Source of the DNA: Agelaius tricolor
Lineage: Eukaryota; Chordata; Aves; Passeriformes; Icteridae
Length of the DNA stretch: 64,000 bases
Assembly: GCA_023055355.1 (NCBI GenBank)
Contig: JALJCS010000001.1
Location: forward strand, 55,061,381 to 55,125,380
Direction: 5' to 3'
The notes beneath the pieces are model-generated. The model did no database searches and was not told where the DNA came from. It saw only the letters and a program-made list of their open reading frames with translations. How positions within the stretch are numbered: position 1 is the first letter of the stretch; the number at the start of each line of letters is the position of its first letter. Below, one piece after another: positions 1 to 12,900 of this stretch. Position numbers and translations under genes: made by a program.

Positions 1-806
1 CCTGCCCCAGAACAACCCCTGCTAATGAAAAAAGAGTCAAACCCCAAGGTTTCATTCCCCTTCCACTTCTTCCTCCTTCCCAGGTGGCTGCACAAACCTC
101 ACTCAAAACTAACTCCTTTTCTTTCTGTCTGAACAAGCATCAGAGGCAAACTAAATGTGAAAGGGAAAATTCAGAGAAACAATATGAAACAAACAGGATT
201 TCCCCATAAAAATCTTCCTTCTCTGCCCATAATCAACATCAGGTGAAACATATTTAAACTAAACAGTCAAGATTGATATATTTTTAAAAATTCACATCCT
301 TAACATTCTCAGAAGTAAGCAAGCTAGAATTTAGTATATTTAGAGATTATACATCTAATTACACTCCTCCAACTTTATTCATAGCTTTTAAAAATACATT
401 TAGAAAGCAGTAAAGAGAAGGTCCGTCACTATTAAATTTTATCACTTTACTAAACACTCCCAGATGCTCAAATACAAAGGAGGTCAAAGAGCCTACTGCA
501 AAGAACTTGGAAATCAAATTTTGCCACATATAGTAAAATGCATGTTTTCTATGCAAGGGCTCTCTCCATTTCAACTGCGCTGATGGACACCAATACTACA
601 GCACACTTCTTGCCTTTGGTCAAAAATTCACTGCAAACTAAAGGAAAGATAATTTGAACATGAGAGCAGAACAGGTTTGAAATGAAATGGCCAATTCTCA
701 AACTTTCATTTATCTCAGAACTGGCATTTGATTATGACTGCAAAACCTAGAGGAACACAGAAACCTTGGAAAGAAACATATCATTGATGAACTTTTTTGT
801 TTTAAG
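1..806. other. NOX3 upstream intron, no feature recognised
   Basis: AT-rich sequence before the first visible NOX3 exon. I looked for the preceding NOX exon (membrane helices with the second heme-ligand histidine pair) and saw no open stretch resembling it, so that exon should lie before base 1. The short open frames here look random. Confidence 0.5.
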
Positions 807-936
807 TCAGCTTGTCCGAGGTCAGACACCCCAGAGTCTGCTGCTTCACAATGTCACCTACTGTAAAGATCACTACTGGGAATGGGAGAACGCCACTCAG
901 TGCCCTTTGCCAGAGTTCTCTGGCAACAAACCTGTG
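807..936 (+). CDS. NOX3: NOX3 exon: last extracellular loop
   Basis: Acceptor tttaag before 807 and donor gtaaga at 937. It opens with the third base of a split codon, then reads [11 protein letters not shown] and ends GNKPV. At 130 bases it agrees with the length I recall for CYBB exon 7. An alternative acceptor four bases later (cag before 811) would break the reading phase expected from the family. The encoded loop carries two N-X-T glycosylation sites. Confidence 0.9.
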
Positions 937-3900
937 GTAAGAGTGATGCTTGTCTTCTGCTTTTAACACATTGTCCCTTCTTGGGAGGCCAAATGTCTTA
1001 GGGAGCGGGGGCTGGAGTGAGTATGCCAGTGACTGGCACTTAGTGTCATGTTTAGAGAGCAGCTTCACATCCCTGCTCCAGGATCTCTCCCTGTGCATTA
1101 AGATAGTGCTCCCAAACTCCTCTGTAATCAGTGCAGGTGAGGAGTTTTGTATACTTGAATTTTGGTGTCATTAACAGCAATTTTTATTTCTGGAAGATCC
1201 TTTAGTTAGAAAACACTAACTAACACTCTCTTTGAAGGTTATGAATATCAAAATTGTACTCTCTCTGATCTGTTGCATAATTTTTTTTTAATAATTCAGT
1301 ATCACCAATATCACACCACCTTGATGTGCTCACTGCACAAAGAGATCCTCCAAGTGAAAACCTTATAAGGGTAGAGATACAGAAAATACAATAGACCTGT
1401 AAAGCTAGGGATGCAAATTAATATTATTATTTTTCTTTTAACTAACAGTACTTTAGTATGGGTAGTTTAAATACCAAGGGAGAATAAGGTGCAGAGAAAA
1501 TCATGTCCTTGCTTTGGGCCACACGCTTCATACTGTCCAGTCTTGATGTCTTAAGTTAGGTAAAAAGGAGAGAATTTGAAACAATGAATTATGAAAGGGA
1601 AAGGCAAAAGGCAGGAAAAATGTCCCACGGAAGGGTGATTTTGCTAGAACAAGATTGCAAATCCACAGGGGGTAATTAAGTAGCAGACTTGTACAGTATG
1701 TCAGATGTCTTGCATACAAACAAAATCATTTAACATTTTCAGCTCAAGATTTAGGTTGCTCATATGCAAGTTTCTGTTGTTTCTTCCAAAAAGAAAAAAG
1801 CATACCAAAGGAAATCCTAAAGGAGAAAAATTAGCATTCAATGTCTGGTAGCTCTTTTAATGGCTGACATAGATTTTTCTTAAGCTAAACTATTGTTAGC
1901 CACTATCCAACCTGCATATTAATGAGAAAATGAATGCCTCTCTAAAAATTTCAGCTACAATGTCACCATAAAAATCAATACATGGCTACGCACCATGAAT
2001 ACAGACACAAGCTTGCTTCCACCAGCATGTCTTGACATTCATTATCATAAAACTAACCGGAAAGAACTTCCACTTCTCTGTGTTAAACCTATTTTGTCAC
2101 ACTTTCCTGCATACCCAGGGCCATACTTGCAAAGTCACATTACTTTAAATGAATTGTGATAATACCATATGGCATATAGATCATGTATATGAACAGTGCC
2201 TTGCTGGATGTCTAATGCGCTATGGTGTGATACCTGCTAGACACCACAGACAAACAGCACAGATTCACCCAGAGGCTAAAAAGCCATGGAGAGGTTTGTG
2301 CAGTGCTTGCAGGGGCTGGTGCAGGTGGGACAGCCTTGGAGCAGGGAGGGGACAGCCTTGTGCTTGGCTGGGACACTGTGAAGTGACCAGAGGGCACTAG
2401 CCCCCACAACAGAGCCCTCTCTCAGTCCCATCACACCTGCTCCCCTGCTCCATATTTCAGCAGGTAGGAAGCAGCCCAGTCTGGCTTCTGCTGAGGATGA
2501 TGGAGCACCTCCCTTGCACCCGAGGCGTCCGGACTTTTGTCCTCACAGCCTCACCTGGGCCATCACTGCCCCATCTCAGTTCATTCTCATTACAGGGGGA
2601 AACACTGCTGGGGCAAGAATACTGATGCCCTGATTAGCCAGCCAGGAGCCATGTAGCTTAGGAGCCCGTGGTGGACGCCCTGTTGTCCCAACCCAGCCAA
2701 GAGACATTTTGGATTGAATGCTCCGTTGCACTGGAGTGATGGCACATTTAAAATCCCAGCTGAGCTCTCACCCAGGGTAGCCTGCAACCTTATCATTCCT
2801 GTCACATGCTTTTATTTACAGGTAGCACAAATGGAAGGGAGGAAAAACAGATCTCATCATTATTGTGCCTTGATATATGCAAATGTATTCAAGACATGAG
2901 ATTACCCACTGCGCAGAGACACCTGTAGTATTTAGGGACAACGGATGTGTTGAGTTTCTGCTTTAGCTGAGAATCTTCTGGCTTATGCTAGTTTCTTCCC
3001 ATTATTAAATCCTGATTTTTTTTTTTTAATTTAATTTTCAAGAATTAACCTTGGGAAATTGCCATTCCTCCTCTTAGCACTTTCTAAGGAAGTCACATAA
3101 TTTTATGGCTTGCTTCTCATAAAAGATACTTTATAACCCTCGCTACCCAGCTTGTGGAGCAAAGTCAATGTTTCAGCAAGTAAAGTTACTCTTTGGCAAT
3201 TTTAAAAGCCACATGATTGTGGAGTATTCAGTTTGCTAGAATAAGCAGTGTAATTAACGAAAGTGGAAATAAAACAGTGTCTCTTCCTGGGGAAAAAAAA
3301 CACACTCTTTTTAAATCATGAAGATTCAATTATATCTAATTATCTTAGCTATCAGTGCAACTCAGTGAAATGATCAGCTCGTATACTTGAATAGCCAAGT
3401 ATCTCTGATTGTTACAGATCAGTACATAGGATTAGCAAGTACAAGCGCAGCAATCATCTGCTATACTTAAAAGTATGACCAACTCAGTATCCCAGATCAA
3501 AAAAATCCCCATTTATTGATAAAGAGTTGACTAATGGATTAAGTGGAAATGTTTCCCATTTCTCTAATTGAATATTCGAGACTTAATGTTTTCTCATGCA
3601 CCATCAGAAAACTCACAGCTGACAATAACAGCTACTCCTATCTGCCTGCTTTGAAATACTTTAGACTTTGGGCAAAAAAAATAAAGGTAAGTCTATGGGT
3701 AATATTGTATAACTGTATGCATCTATACAGCTTCAGGTCCAATGACAACTATATGTAACAACACCTAAATAGATTAATCCTTTACCTTTTAATAGGAAAA
3801 CATTTTAAGGGACTCTTCTTGGCCAGAGTACAGATAGATATTAGCACTGCTTTTGGACTGTGTTTGTGAGGGAGTCCCATATGTCTATTCCACAAGAAAG

Positions 3901-6900
3901 CCAGAACAGCTACAGCAGCAACGCAAATACTCTCTTGAGAAAGATAAACCAAAAATCACAGAAAATCAAGTAATTTCATTTTAGGCTACCTGCTGATTTA
4001 AACCAGAAAAGCAAAGTAATTTTGTAGACATTCAAATAAACATTGCTTTTTAATATGGAATTTTCTACAGGCTTGGAAGTGGGTTTTAAGTCCTATGGTG
4101 TTGTACATCTGTGAAAGAATTGTTAGGTTTTGGAGATTTCGACAGGAAGTCATAATTACTAAGGTATGTAACATAGCTCGCATATCTGCAAAAAAACCCC
4201 ATTATGTCAATTGTTTTTTATTGTTTTTAACCTCTCTATATTAGGGACCTCATTTTTCACTCCTAGCTTCAGCAACTTTTCAATCATTACCATGTTTTCA
4301 GCCAAGTATTGATTTTACATTTTGCATTTATTCCAATAGCAAATCCATAAGAATATTCCATATGGGACCAAACTTGATTAATGAATACCGGACTTCACAC
4401 CACCATAACACAAACATCTGTTTGTGGTCTCCCTTTTAATGAACTAAAATCGTGTTCCACTGCAGTTAAGGCCAGAGACTACCTTGACTTCAGTAGCAGC
4501 ACACAGTTTTTACTATAAAATCTGTAGTCTTCCAAGGAGATGAAGGGTTATATGATCAGTTAGCATATACAGTCAAAGCTCCACTAATACCACTGTAACA
4601 ATTTCCCCCAGCTATGTGCCAAGGGACTATTTAAATCACACCAGAATAGACTGAGGATGTTGCTACTGAAGCAAATGAGTCCACGTGTGTCATGCCAGGG
4701 ATCAGGAACAGGTGTATCTTGTGTGAGGGGAACAGGATGTTGGATAAGTCCTGCTGCTGATTTCACAGAGTGGCTGTGATCTGAGAATCTCAATATATTA
4801 TGGGTGACATACAAAACTGCTGTTTAACTGAGATTACCTCTTTATAAAAGTGTATTAGAATTGAGCTCACTGTGCTTTTTTCTTTGTAATCCCACAGAGT
4901 TAACAGTGTTACATGAGAGCAAAACTAGGAATTAAGGAATTGTTCTAATTATATTAGAATTATATTTTGCACAGGTTATACCAAGAAAATTGACAAATTG
5001 TTGAATTGTTACAGCCTTTTCTCTGTGTCTTGCACTCAGAAGCCAAGCTGTCCTACAATACATACTTTACATGCTCTGTACATGTACGATATATATAACA
5101 CTGTACATGCTCTCAAGCCATTGGGCAACAAGACTGCAACACGCAGGTTAGGATATCTGTGACCTAATGAAAACAAACATTAACCCTTCTGAATGAAAAT
5201 AAAATTTATCCCTTTATCATTCTTTAGGTGGTGACACATTCCTCTGGAGTCCTTGAGATCCACATGAAGAAACATGGCTTTAAAATGGGAGCTGGCCAGT
5301 ATATATTCCTACAGTGCCCTTCAGTCTCACAGCTGGAGTGGCACCCTTTCACCCTCACCTCAGCTCCCGAGGAGGATTACTTCAGCGTCCACATACGGCT
5401 CGTTGGGGACTGGACTGCAGCCCTCTTCAAGGCCTTTGGAGCAGAGGAAAAAGCTCTGAAGGAATTGTGGATGTTACCAAGGTTTGAATAAGAGACTATA
5501 TATTTTAAAATGTTATTTCTACATTTTAAAATAAATGCTAACATTTTACCTTTAATTCATTTTGCATATGTTTTTTATGATACATTATTAGATTGTAGTT
5601 CTGGATTCATAAATTCAACATTATGCTAAAAAACACCACAAACTACTAGGCATGAACTAGGGCCAGAAGCTACCAAGAGGAGGTGATGACTAATCCAAGA
5701 CTTAAAGTCCATACCAATATCTTTATCTCTGTTGCTTCCATCTGGATCTCTAACACCTATATCTACACCTAAATATATCTATTTTGGAAGACAGTTGTTT
5801 AATAAATGACATTGGAAGATATCTGCTAGATTTGTGCCTCTATGCTTATGGTACTCATCACTTAATATCCAAAAATTCTAGTTTTTCCCTTTCAGTTACT
5901 TAGAGTCCCTGAAACATCTGCCTAAACCTTACTTCTTTCTCCTTTGACCTTGTCTCTATTTTCCAAACCCTGCTCCACTTTATAAAGATTATTTGTGTTC
6001 AAATTATGTATTTTTGGCATCTTAATACAAGCAGAAAGTTGATTCTCTGTTGTTCCAAGTCAGGCAGGGATCCTCTGAAGTCAAAGGAACCATCCTGACT
6101 TACTCCAGCCAAGGATCTGGCTCTGTACTGAATGGATTCAAACCACGTAGCTCTGCTTCTGCACTGCTTGCAGGAATAGGGGAGATTTTCAGCAAAGAAG
6201 AGCCCAGCATAGGATCATTTAAATTCTAGTGGAGTATGTAGGGCCTGGGACTGCAGGGACTGATTTCTCCCTGGAAAGCTCATAGACACCACTGAGCTGC
6301 AGGGTTTTATTAGAGGTTGGGTGCAGACAGGAAAATCCGGTCCAGTCCTTGCATTGTATCAGTTAATAAGAATTAGAAATGAAATCAGTGCCTTTGTTAA
6401 AGTCAAATGGAATGAGAAGTATGCCATTTCAGCAGAACTGGAGCAAAAATTGTTCAAGGTGATTGACAGCAAGTGTAAAAAATGAGGAAGAGAAAAAAAG
6501 TTATCAGATATTGCTTGCCACAATGCAGGGTTGAAATTAACAGTACTGTCATATATAAACACTCCTCTTTTTAATCTCATTAGGGTGCCTAATGACATCC
6601 TTCAGTTTCTTTCTTGCAATATACTAAGAAGAATATTTCAATAGTTAAACTAGCAATAAAGCAAAAAACAGGTCTTTTTCACAGTTTCAATATCTAAAGT
6701 TATACACCAAACTGGTGACTATATTAAAAAAGTAACATATAGCAAAGACTGTGCAGAAGACAGAAGACATAGCAACTGAATAATAAGGTAGGGTTAAGAA
6801 TAAAATGTGTGCTTTTTAATTTCTTAAAGAGGATTAAAATAAATGTTCATACATATATATAGGTGGCAAAGAGAGTTGTGATTTCTGACAAATTTGGGAG

Positions 6901-9900
6901 CTAAAGCCATGGAATAGACTATTAATGTGAAAATAATTAAGTTCCATGTTATGTCTCTTCAGGATTTTGGCTGACTTAATTGCTGGTTTAATACACTGCC
7001 CCAAAATCTAACTGCTCTCACAGTCAGGAGTACTACACAATCATCATGGTGATCAGCAAATGCTTAAATTCTAAAAATAATCACAGAATCTGTTAATAAT
7101 ACTTCTTCAAAACTAAATATTTCTCCTGCCTTCCCCATGAATCTAATTTCTTTTCTAGTGAAATGGATAGGAAGAATATGGACAATCTAAACCACAGTAA
7201 GAAAGTCGATAGCCCTATTTTATACATCTCTTTGGCAAATGCAAATATAATTTTTTTTGGCACTTTGTTTACAATCTTCCTACCTTTGTCCACTCTGTCT
7301 AGATGAAATGAATGAGTTGCATAGCTCAGTTTCTCCTTCTCCTCTTTCTCCTCCCTGCTTCTCTGAGGCTTTGTGTTTGGCTCAGCTGTGTATCTGTGGC
7401 TGAGTAAAGCATTCAAACCAATGATGGGATCTCTGTCACCTGAGGATTTAGGAGCAGACTGACAAGACAAATCTCTTCAAGGGATGATTCAGAAATAATT
7501 GAACCTGTCTTATAGCACAGCAACAGACCAGAGAATCCTTGAAATTTCTTCCAGATCAATTTTTTCTCAATCTGCTGACAACAATGAGAATTGCTTCCAG
7601 CCTCACATTGAACTACATAGAAGGCTTATCTGAAAGCTGTTCTTAGGCACTATAGTTATATACCATAAATTAACCATATTTTGCAGGAATTTTTGAGTGC
7701 TCAAAAAATACTGGGTTGGGCAATAATCTAAATAATTGCACATATTTAAAAAAAACCTAATTCCTTATGTCTAGGGTCAGATTTCTAGCAATTATGCCAG
7801 AGTAGCTGTTTTGTTTGCTACTGCACTTGCAGGGCATTTTAAATATTGAAATAAAATGGTGAATGTTTGTTAGGACTTTTAAAAAAGTAACAATAAGGTT
7901 TGAGATACCCTTGTGTCCCCATATTTGTGCGTAGCATTGCTTGGGGATCCCCCTTTCTCTTCTTGTCAAGACACTTCATTTTAATTATGTGTGCCTATTT
8001 GTACTATTTAAGGATAAATTTTAACGATGATTCATGCAGTAAAGAGCACAAAACAGCAGAAAATCTAAAAGGAAGAAAAAGCCTTTTTTTTCCATAAGGA
8101 GTGAGTGTTGGTGAAACCATCTTCCAAGCATGTATGTTGTATAAAGACAGGGCTGGAAAGAGCACTCCAAAGTACTGTGTGTATTTACATTTCATGTAGC
8201 TAAAGGAATTAATCTGATTATTCAACAATCTTTTTCATCTCAAATTTTGACCAAAATTAATTTCTTGGCATCAGCAACACTGATTACAGGAGGCAGTAAT
8301 ATCAACAAGCATGTCTCCTTACACATTTTTGCCTTTACATCAGATACTAAGTACAGTATTATGCCAAATATATATTCCTGAAATACTGCTTTTTCAGAAA
8401 GAGCTGAGAAAATAGTAGTTCCCTTGCATATGATGACCCTTTTTTTCCTTCTCCTTTATTACTTTAACTCAAATACAGAACTTCTAAAAATGATTAATAT
8501 AATCTGTTCCTCTTTACTTTGATATGTACAATATAACAAATAAAGCTCTAAAACAGGATGCTTTTCAGTAATTCATAATTAAATATGCAAATTCCACAGC
8601 TAAATTTGGACATGCAATTATATGACTAATCACATTTCAGAAAGCCAGAAAATTGCAATTGCATGCTTAAATAGATGGCCAGGCCCCAAATCCACATGGG
8701 TGCTCTTGTTCTCTCATTTCAGAGAAGACAGTTGCTTTGCTATTAAATAGCACTCACTGAAAATTAAATGTATTTGTATGGGCAATTTATGTGCTGCCTT
8801 AGACATGTATTTTCTCTTTTATTTTAACAGAAATTCAGTTTTGACAATGTGTAGCCCAACAAATGTTAACCTTTCTGTCACTTTATGTGTTGTTGACTCC
8901 TGACTGAATGTTTTTTTGCTGTAGACTGGCTGTGGATGGACCATATGGATCTGCAACCACAGACATCTTCCACTACCAAGTCAGTGTGTGTATTGCAGCA
9001 GGAATTGGAGTCACACCATTTGCCTCTATTTTAAAATCCATTTGGTACAAATGCTGCAACCCTAACACAGTACTGGCACTGCAGAAGGTAGGTGGAAAAG
9101 TTTACTGCTTCATTAAAAAGTTCCACAAGTGAGCCTACTTAGCCAGGGGAGAGAGGCAATTCAAAGCTAGAGTCTCATTTGAGTGCTTTGACTCGCTCTG
9201 AGAAGCAGGCACTCCCTTTCCAGTTGCCTTAGGAACTGCTGTGGGGTGAAGTCAGTGTCATTCTCCAAGAAAGAAGGTAGCCCAAGCTGCAATGTTTTTA
9301 GTAAAATTTGAAGGATCAGATTTTCAATAGCAACTGGAGATAACTGTGGAATGTCTTTCACAGCTAGAGAGATAATTAGGGAGCTACAAGAGAAACTTAG
9401 CCTCTTTCTTATGAAAAATAAATCCTGCAATGTCATCTCAATCAGAAGTGAAGGGCAGCACTTGCTCTTTGCCCAGGTGCAAGTTTCAGGAGGGTCCTTC
9501 AGCAGCATGTCCTGGTCCAGAAGGCTGCATTCAGCAACCATTTGCTGCTTTTCTCACATTCTCACAGTTGGGATATTAACCAGCACAGAAGGAATATAAA
9601 AGGCATTTAAGCTCTGGATGAGATGCATATATCAAGATGCATATTACTCCCTCGCAGCACTTTAATTATTTTGTTGAAAAAATATGTTCAGATCTATAAG
9701 GTAAAGATGGCACCAAATTAATTAACATACTCTTAATTTTCTAACCTGTTACATACCTTCTGCTAATGGCATGTGAGGCAGCACTGGGGACTATAGGTGA
9801 AGAAGAGATAAAAGGTGAAGTGGGGTGAGGGCAAGAAGGTAGCACAGAAAAAAATCAGCATTAAACATTCTCTTCCGTATCCATCATGGCAAGTGGTAGC

Positions 9901-12900
9901 TTGTGGACCTTACAGCTTTTAGGCCATTTTCCAGTTTAAAAGCTGAATCAGGAACTTTCAACATTTCACATTTAAGGACAAACATTGAAATTGCATTGGA
10001 AGGGACAGATCTCTGAAAGGGTCAATACATATGGAGCTGATTGCAGGACCAGGGGGCTGATCTTTTTAAGTGAAAGAGTGTTAAAACTGGCATCTTAATG
10101 ACGAGCTGCCACTGAAAAAGAATCTGGGATTTTAGTAACTGAAGAGTTGAGGACAGGTTCAAATTGCCAGGGGGGATCTTTGAGGCAGAAAAAGCACTGA
10201 GAAGGGAGGGAAATAAAAATGGAAATACATGCCATTTGAGAAAACAAGTGTATTTGCAAGCACTACAATTGTACCAGGATGATCTTTTTCACTGGAAGGA
10301 GAGCTACTCATATGCATACAAACTTTTTATATGTAGATTATGTATATTCTACATGTATACAAGTAAAAGTGTTGTTGTTGTTATTATTGTCATTGTTGCT
10401 ATCTTAAGGGGAAAAGAACAGAATTTAACTACGCATCAATAGAATATTTGAGGGTGTTCATTCATAGAGAGAATTAGGGAGAATTTCGGCTAAGTGTGCC
10501 TGCAAAGATAAATGCATCGTGCATTCTGCCATACCTTTCTGCAATAGAATTTTTTTTCCCATATTTTTCTATAGTTTTTCTGAATTCCTGTGAAATACAA
10601 AATTATTAGGATTTCTACTTGTCTTTTCTTTATATCTTGGCTTCCTTACTGGTGCAGTGGGAATAGCGATGTTTATTTTTCACAGGTGTTATGAGGCTAA
10701 ATTTCATCAGTGCTGGTAAAATATTTTGAAAGTGTGGATGAAAGGTCATGGGGAAGTTCACAGCATTACTTAAAAAAATTTAGCAGTCATCTCAGTGAGA
10801 GCGATTAATCTCAGGGTAGCTCCACTTTTTTTTTCCATTGGTTAAAAGCTTCCACTTGTAGTATAATTACAAATAATTTAATCTTCCTCAAAGTATTCAG
10901 CACTCTCTTTTTGCCATGATGAGTACCATAGAAATGTCTATTAAGGAAATAAATAAGAGGTTTTTCTTTTTTTTAACAATTTCGTTTTGATTTGAGTACA
11001 GCTATCATTACAGTTATTGAACTAATATTTCTTAGTGTTGCCCACATATGGTTGAGATATAAATACTCATAGTTTCCATAATGTCTGCAGCTGTATAATT
11101 TAAAAAACCGAACAAATCAAAAGGAGTATACATTTATCTAATTGATTCCTCACAATTAAAAAGCCTTAGAGCCCTCATTTCCCCATCATTTTTTGTATGT
11201 ACTACCAGGCATGGCTGGAAAGTTTCTACTGGCTCTAGTTATGCATAATACGATTTTTTTTTTTCACATTAGTGGTTTCATTTTTCAGATCAATTGCTAC
11301 TGAAATTGATAAAATTGTACTGATCCATCAGATTCTAGTGTTAGCAAACATCCACTTTCTCTTCCCTACAAAAGACATAAGAAGGGTCCTACTGAGTAGC
11401 ACCAAATATCCATCTAGCCCCATATCCTGTCTCCAATGGTGGCTCTTCATGAACACCTAGAGAAAAGTATACAGACCAGAAAAATCAGATGGTGATTGGT
11501 TTTACAGGACACTTCCTCACCATTGAGTGACTTGTAGCTCAGTAACCCCTTGATACAAAAGCTGTACTTCTGTCTTTAATTTCCCTTTGTGGCTTTTTCT
11601 TCCATGGAGTAGTCTAATTGTTTTTTGAATCCATGTATACCTTAAACAACCATAGCATGTTGTGGCAGTTCAGCTACAAGGAAAGGAAAACACAATCAGC
11701 CTCTTCCATTTGCTTTGGGACTGACTTCCACGCCTGAGGTAAATATCTGCCCCAGTCTCCTGCATAAAAATCTTGTCTTAAAGACCTAAAAACCTAGGCT
11801 CTTTCTTCTGTCAAATGTAACCACCTTTCTGATCTTTTTTGATAACAGTTTAAGCTTTTTGCCTCAAATTTAGGAATATGATGTTGAACCTTGTTATGCG
11901 TTTATGGGAAAGGCCATTTGCTGCCACCCTAAGTCAGTGCCTCCTGTAGGCTGCCAAACCCCCCTCCTGCATGACCACTGAGATTTTTTTTGTTGTTGTT
12001 TTGTTTGTTTGTTTGTTTGTTTTTGTATGCTACAGCCCACAGCTAATGCAGTATACCCAAGAGCATGAAGGACTGGAGGCTTGCAGGGAGGTGCCCACAT
12101 GCAGGTGTAGGTTTTTGCAGGGATATTCATGCCTAGGAGAGAGCAGCAAGAGTCAGGGAAGAGGGATGCCCTCCTCTGACACCCATTTAGTGAAAAGCTG
12201 GCTTTGCCCAGAGCTGCAGCTCCAACTCTGCCCTCAGGGAGCAGGGAGAAACAGATGAATGCTCTCCAACAGATAATTACTAATGACTTTCCTCATGATG
12301 GAAGCTGATTTACAAAGAATGTTCTTTCACCTTACAGGAAAGAGGTAACACAGCTCTTGCTCTTGTCCATTGTACAAAATACAGGATGTGGGAAACTGAA
12401 GGATAAATATCCATGAATTGCAAGAGCATTACAGAAATAAGCAACTATTCAAACCCCAGCTTTGATCTGATTAATAGCAATACTGCATCTAACTCAATTT
12501 GCAAAAAGAGCACTTGGAAAATTTAAGACAGTTTACTTGGGCAAGCCATCAAGCTGATAAATGCAATTGATGGCAGTAGGGTGGGTGGAGACTAATGAAA
12601 CATAAATCTAAACCAGATTTTTAAGGGTCCTAAATAATTGCAGTCAGTTAATAGTATGAAGCTTACAAGAAAAAAACAGGATTCAGAATAATCTTTAATT
12701 ATATAAATGCACTGGAGCTACTTTATTCTTCTGTTTTAATAAGGATTAATTTTTTTGGTGCATTTATTGTATTTTAATTATATATGTAATATGTTGTGCT
12801 ATGCTATGGGAAGCCAGTGTAAAGAAAGGAAGACTTCTTTGTAAACACCATTTATTTTAACATATTAGACTAGAAGTCCTCTTTGATCTAAGGGAAACTA

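Noticed and set aside
5069..5114. Direct repeat of tacatgctct near 5068 and 5105
   Set aside because: Ten-base match in AT-rich DNA with no structure around it; expected by chance at this scale.
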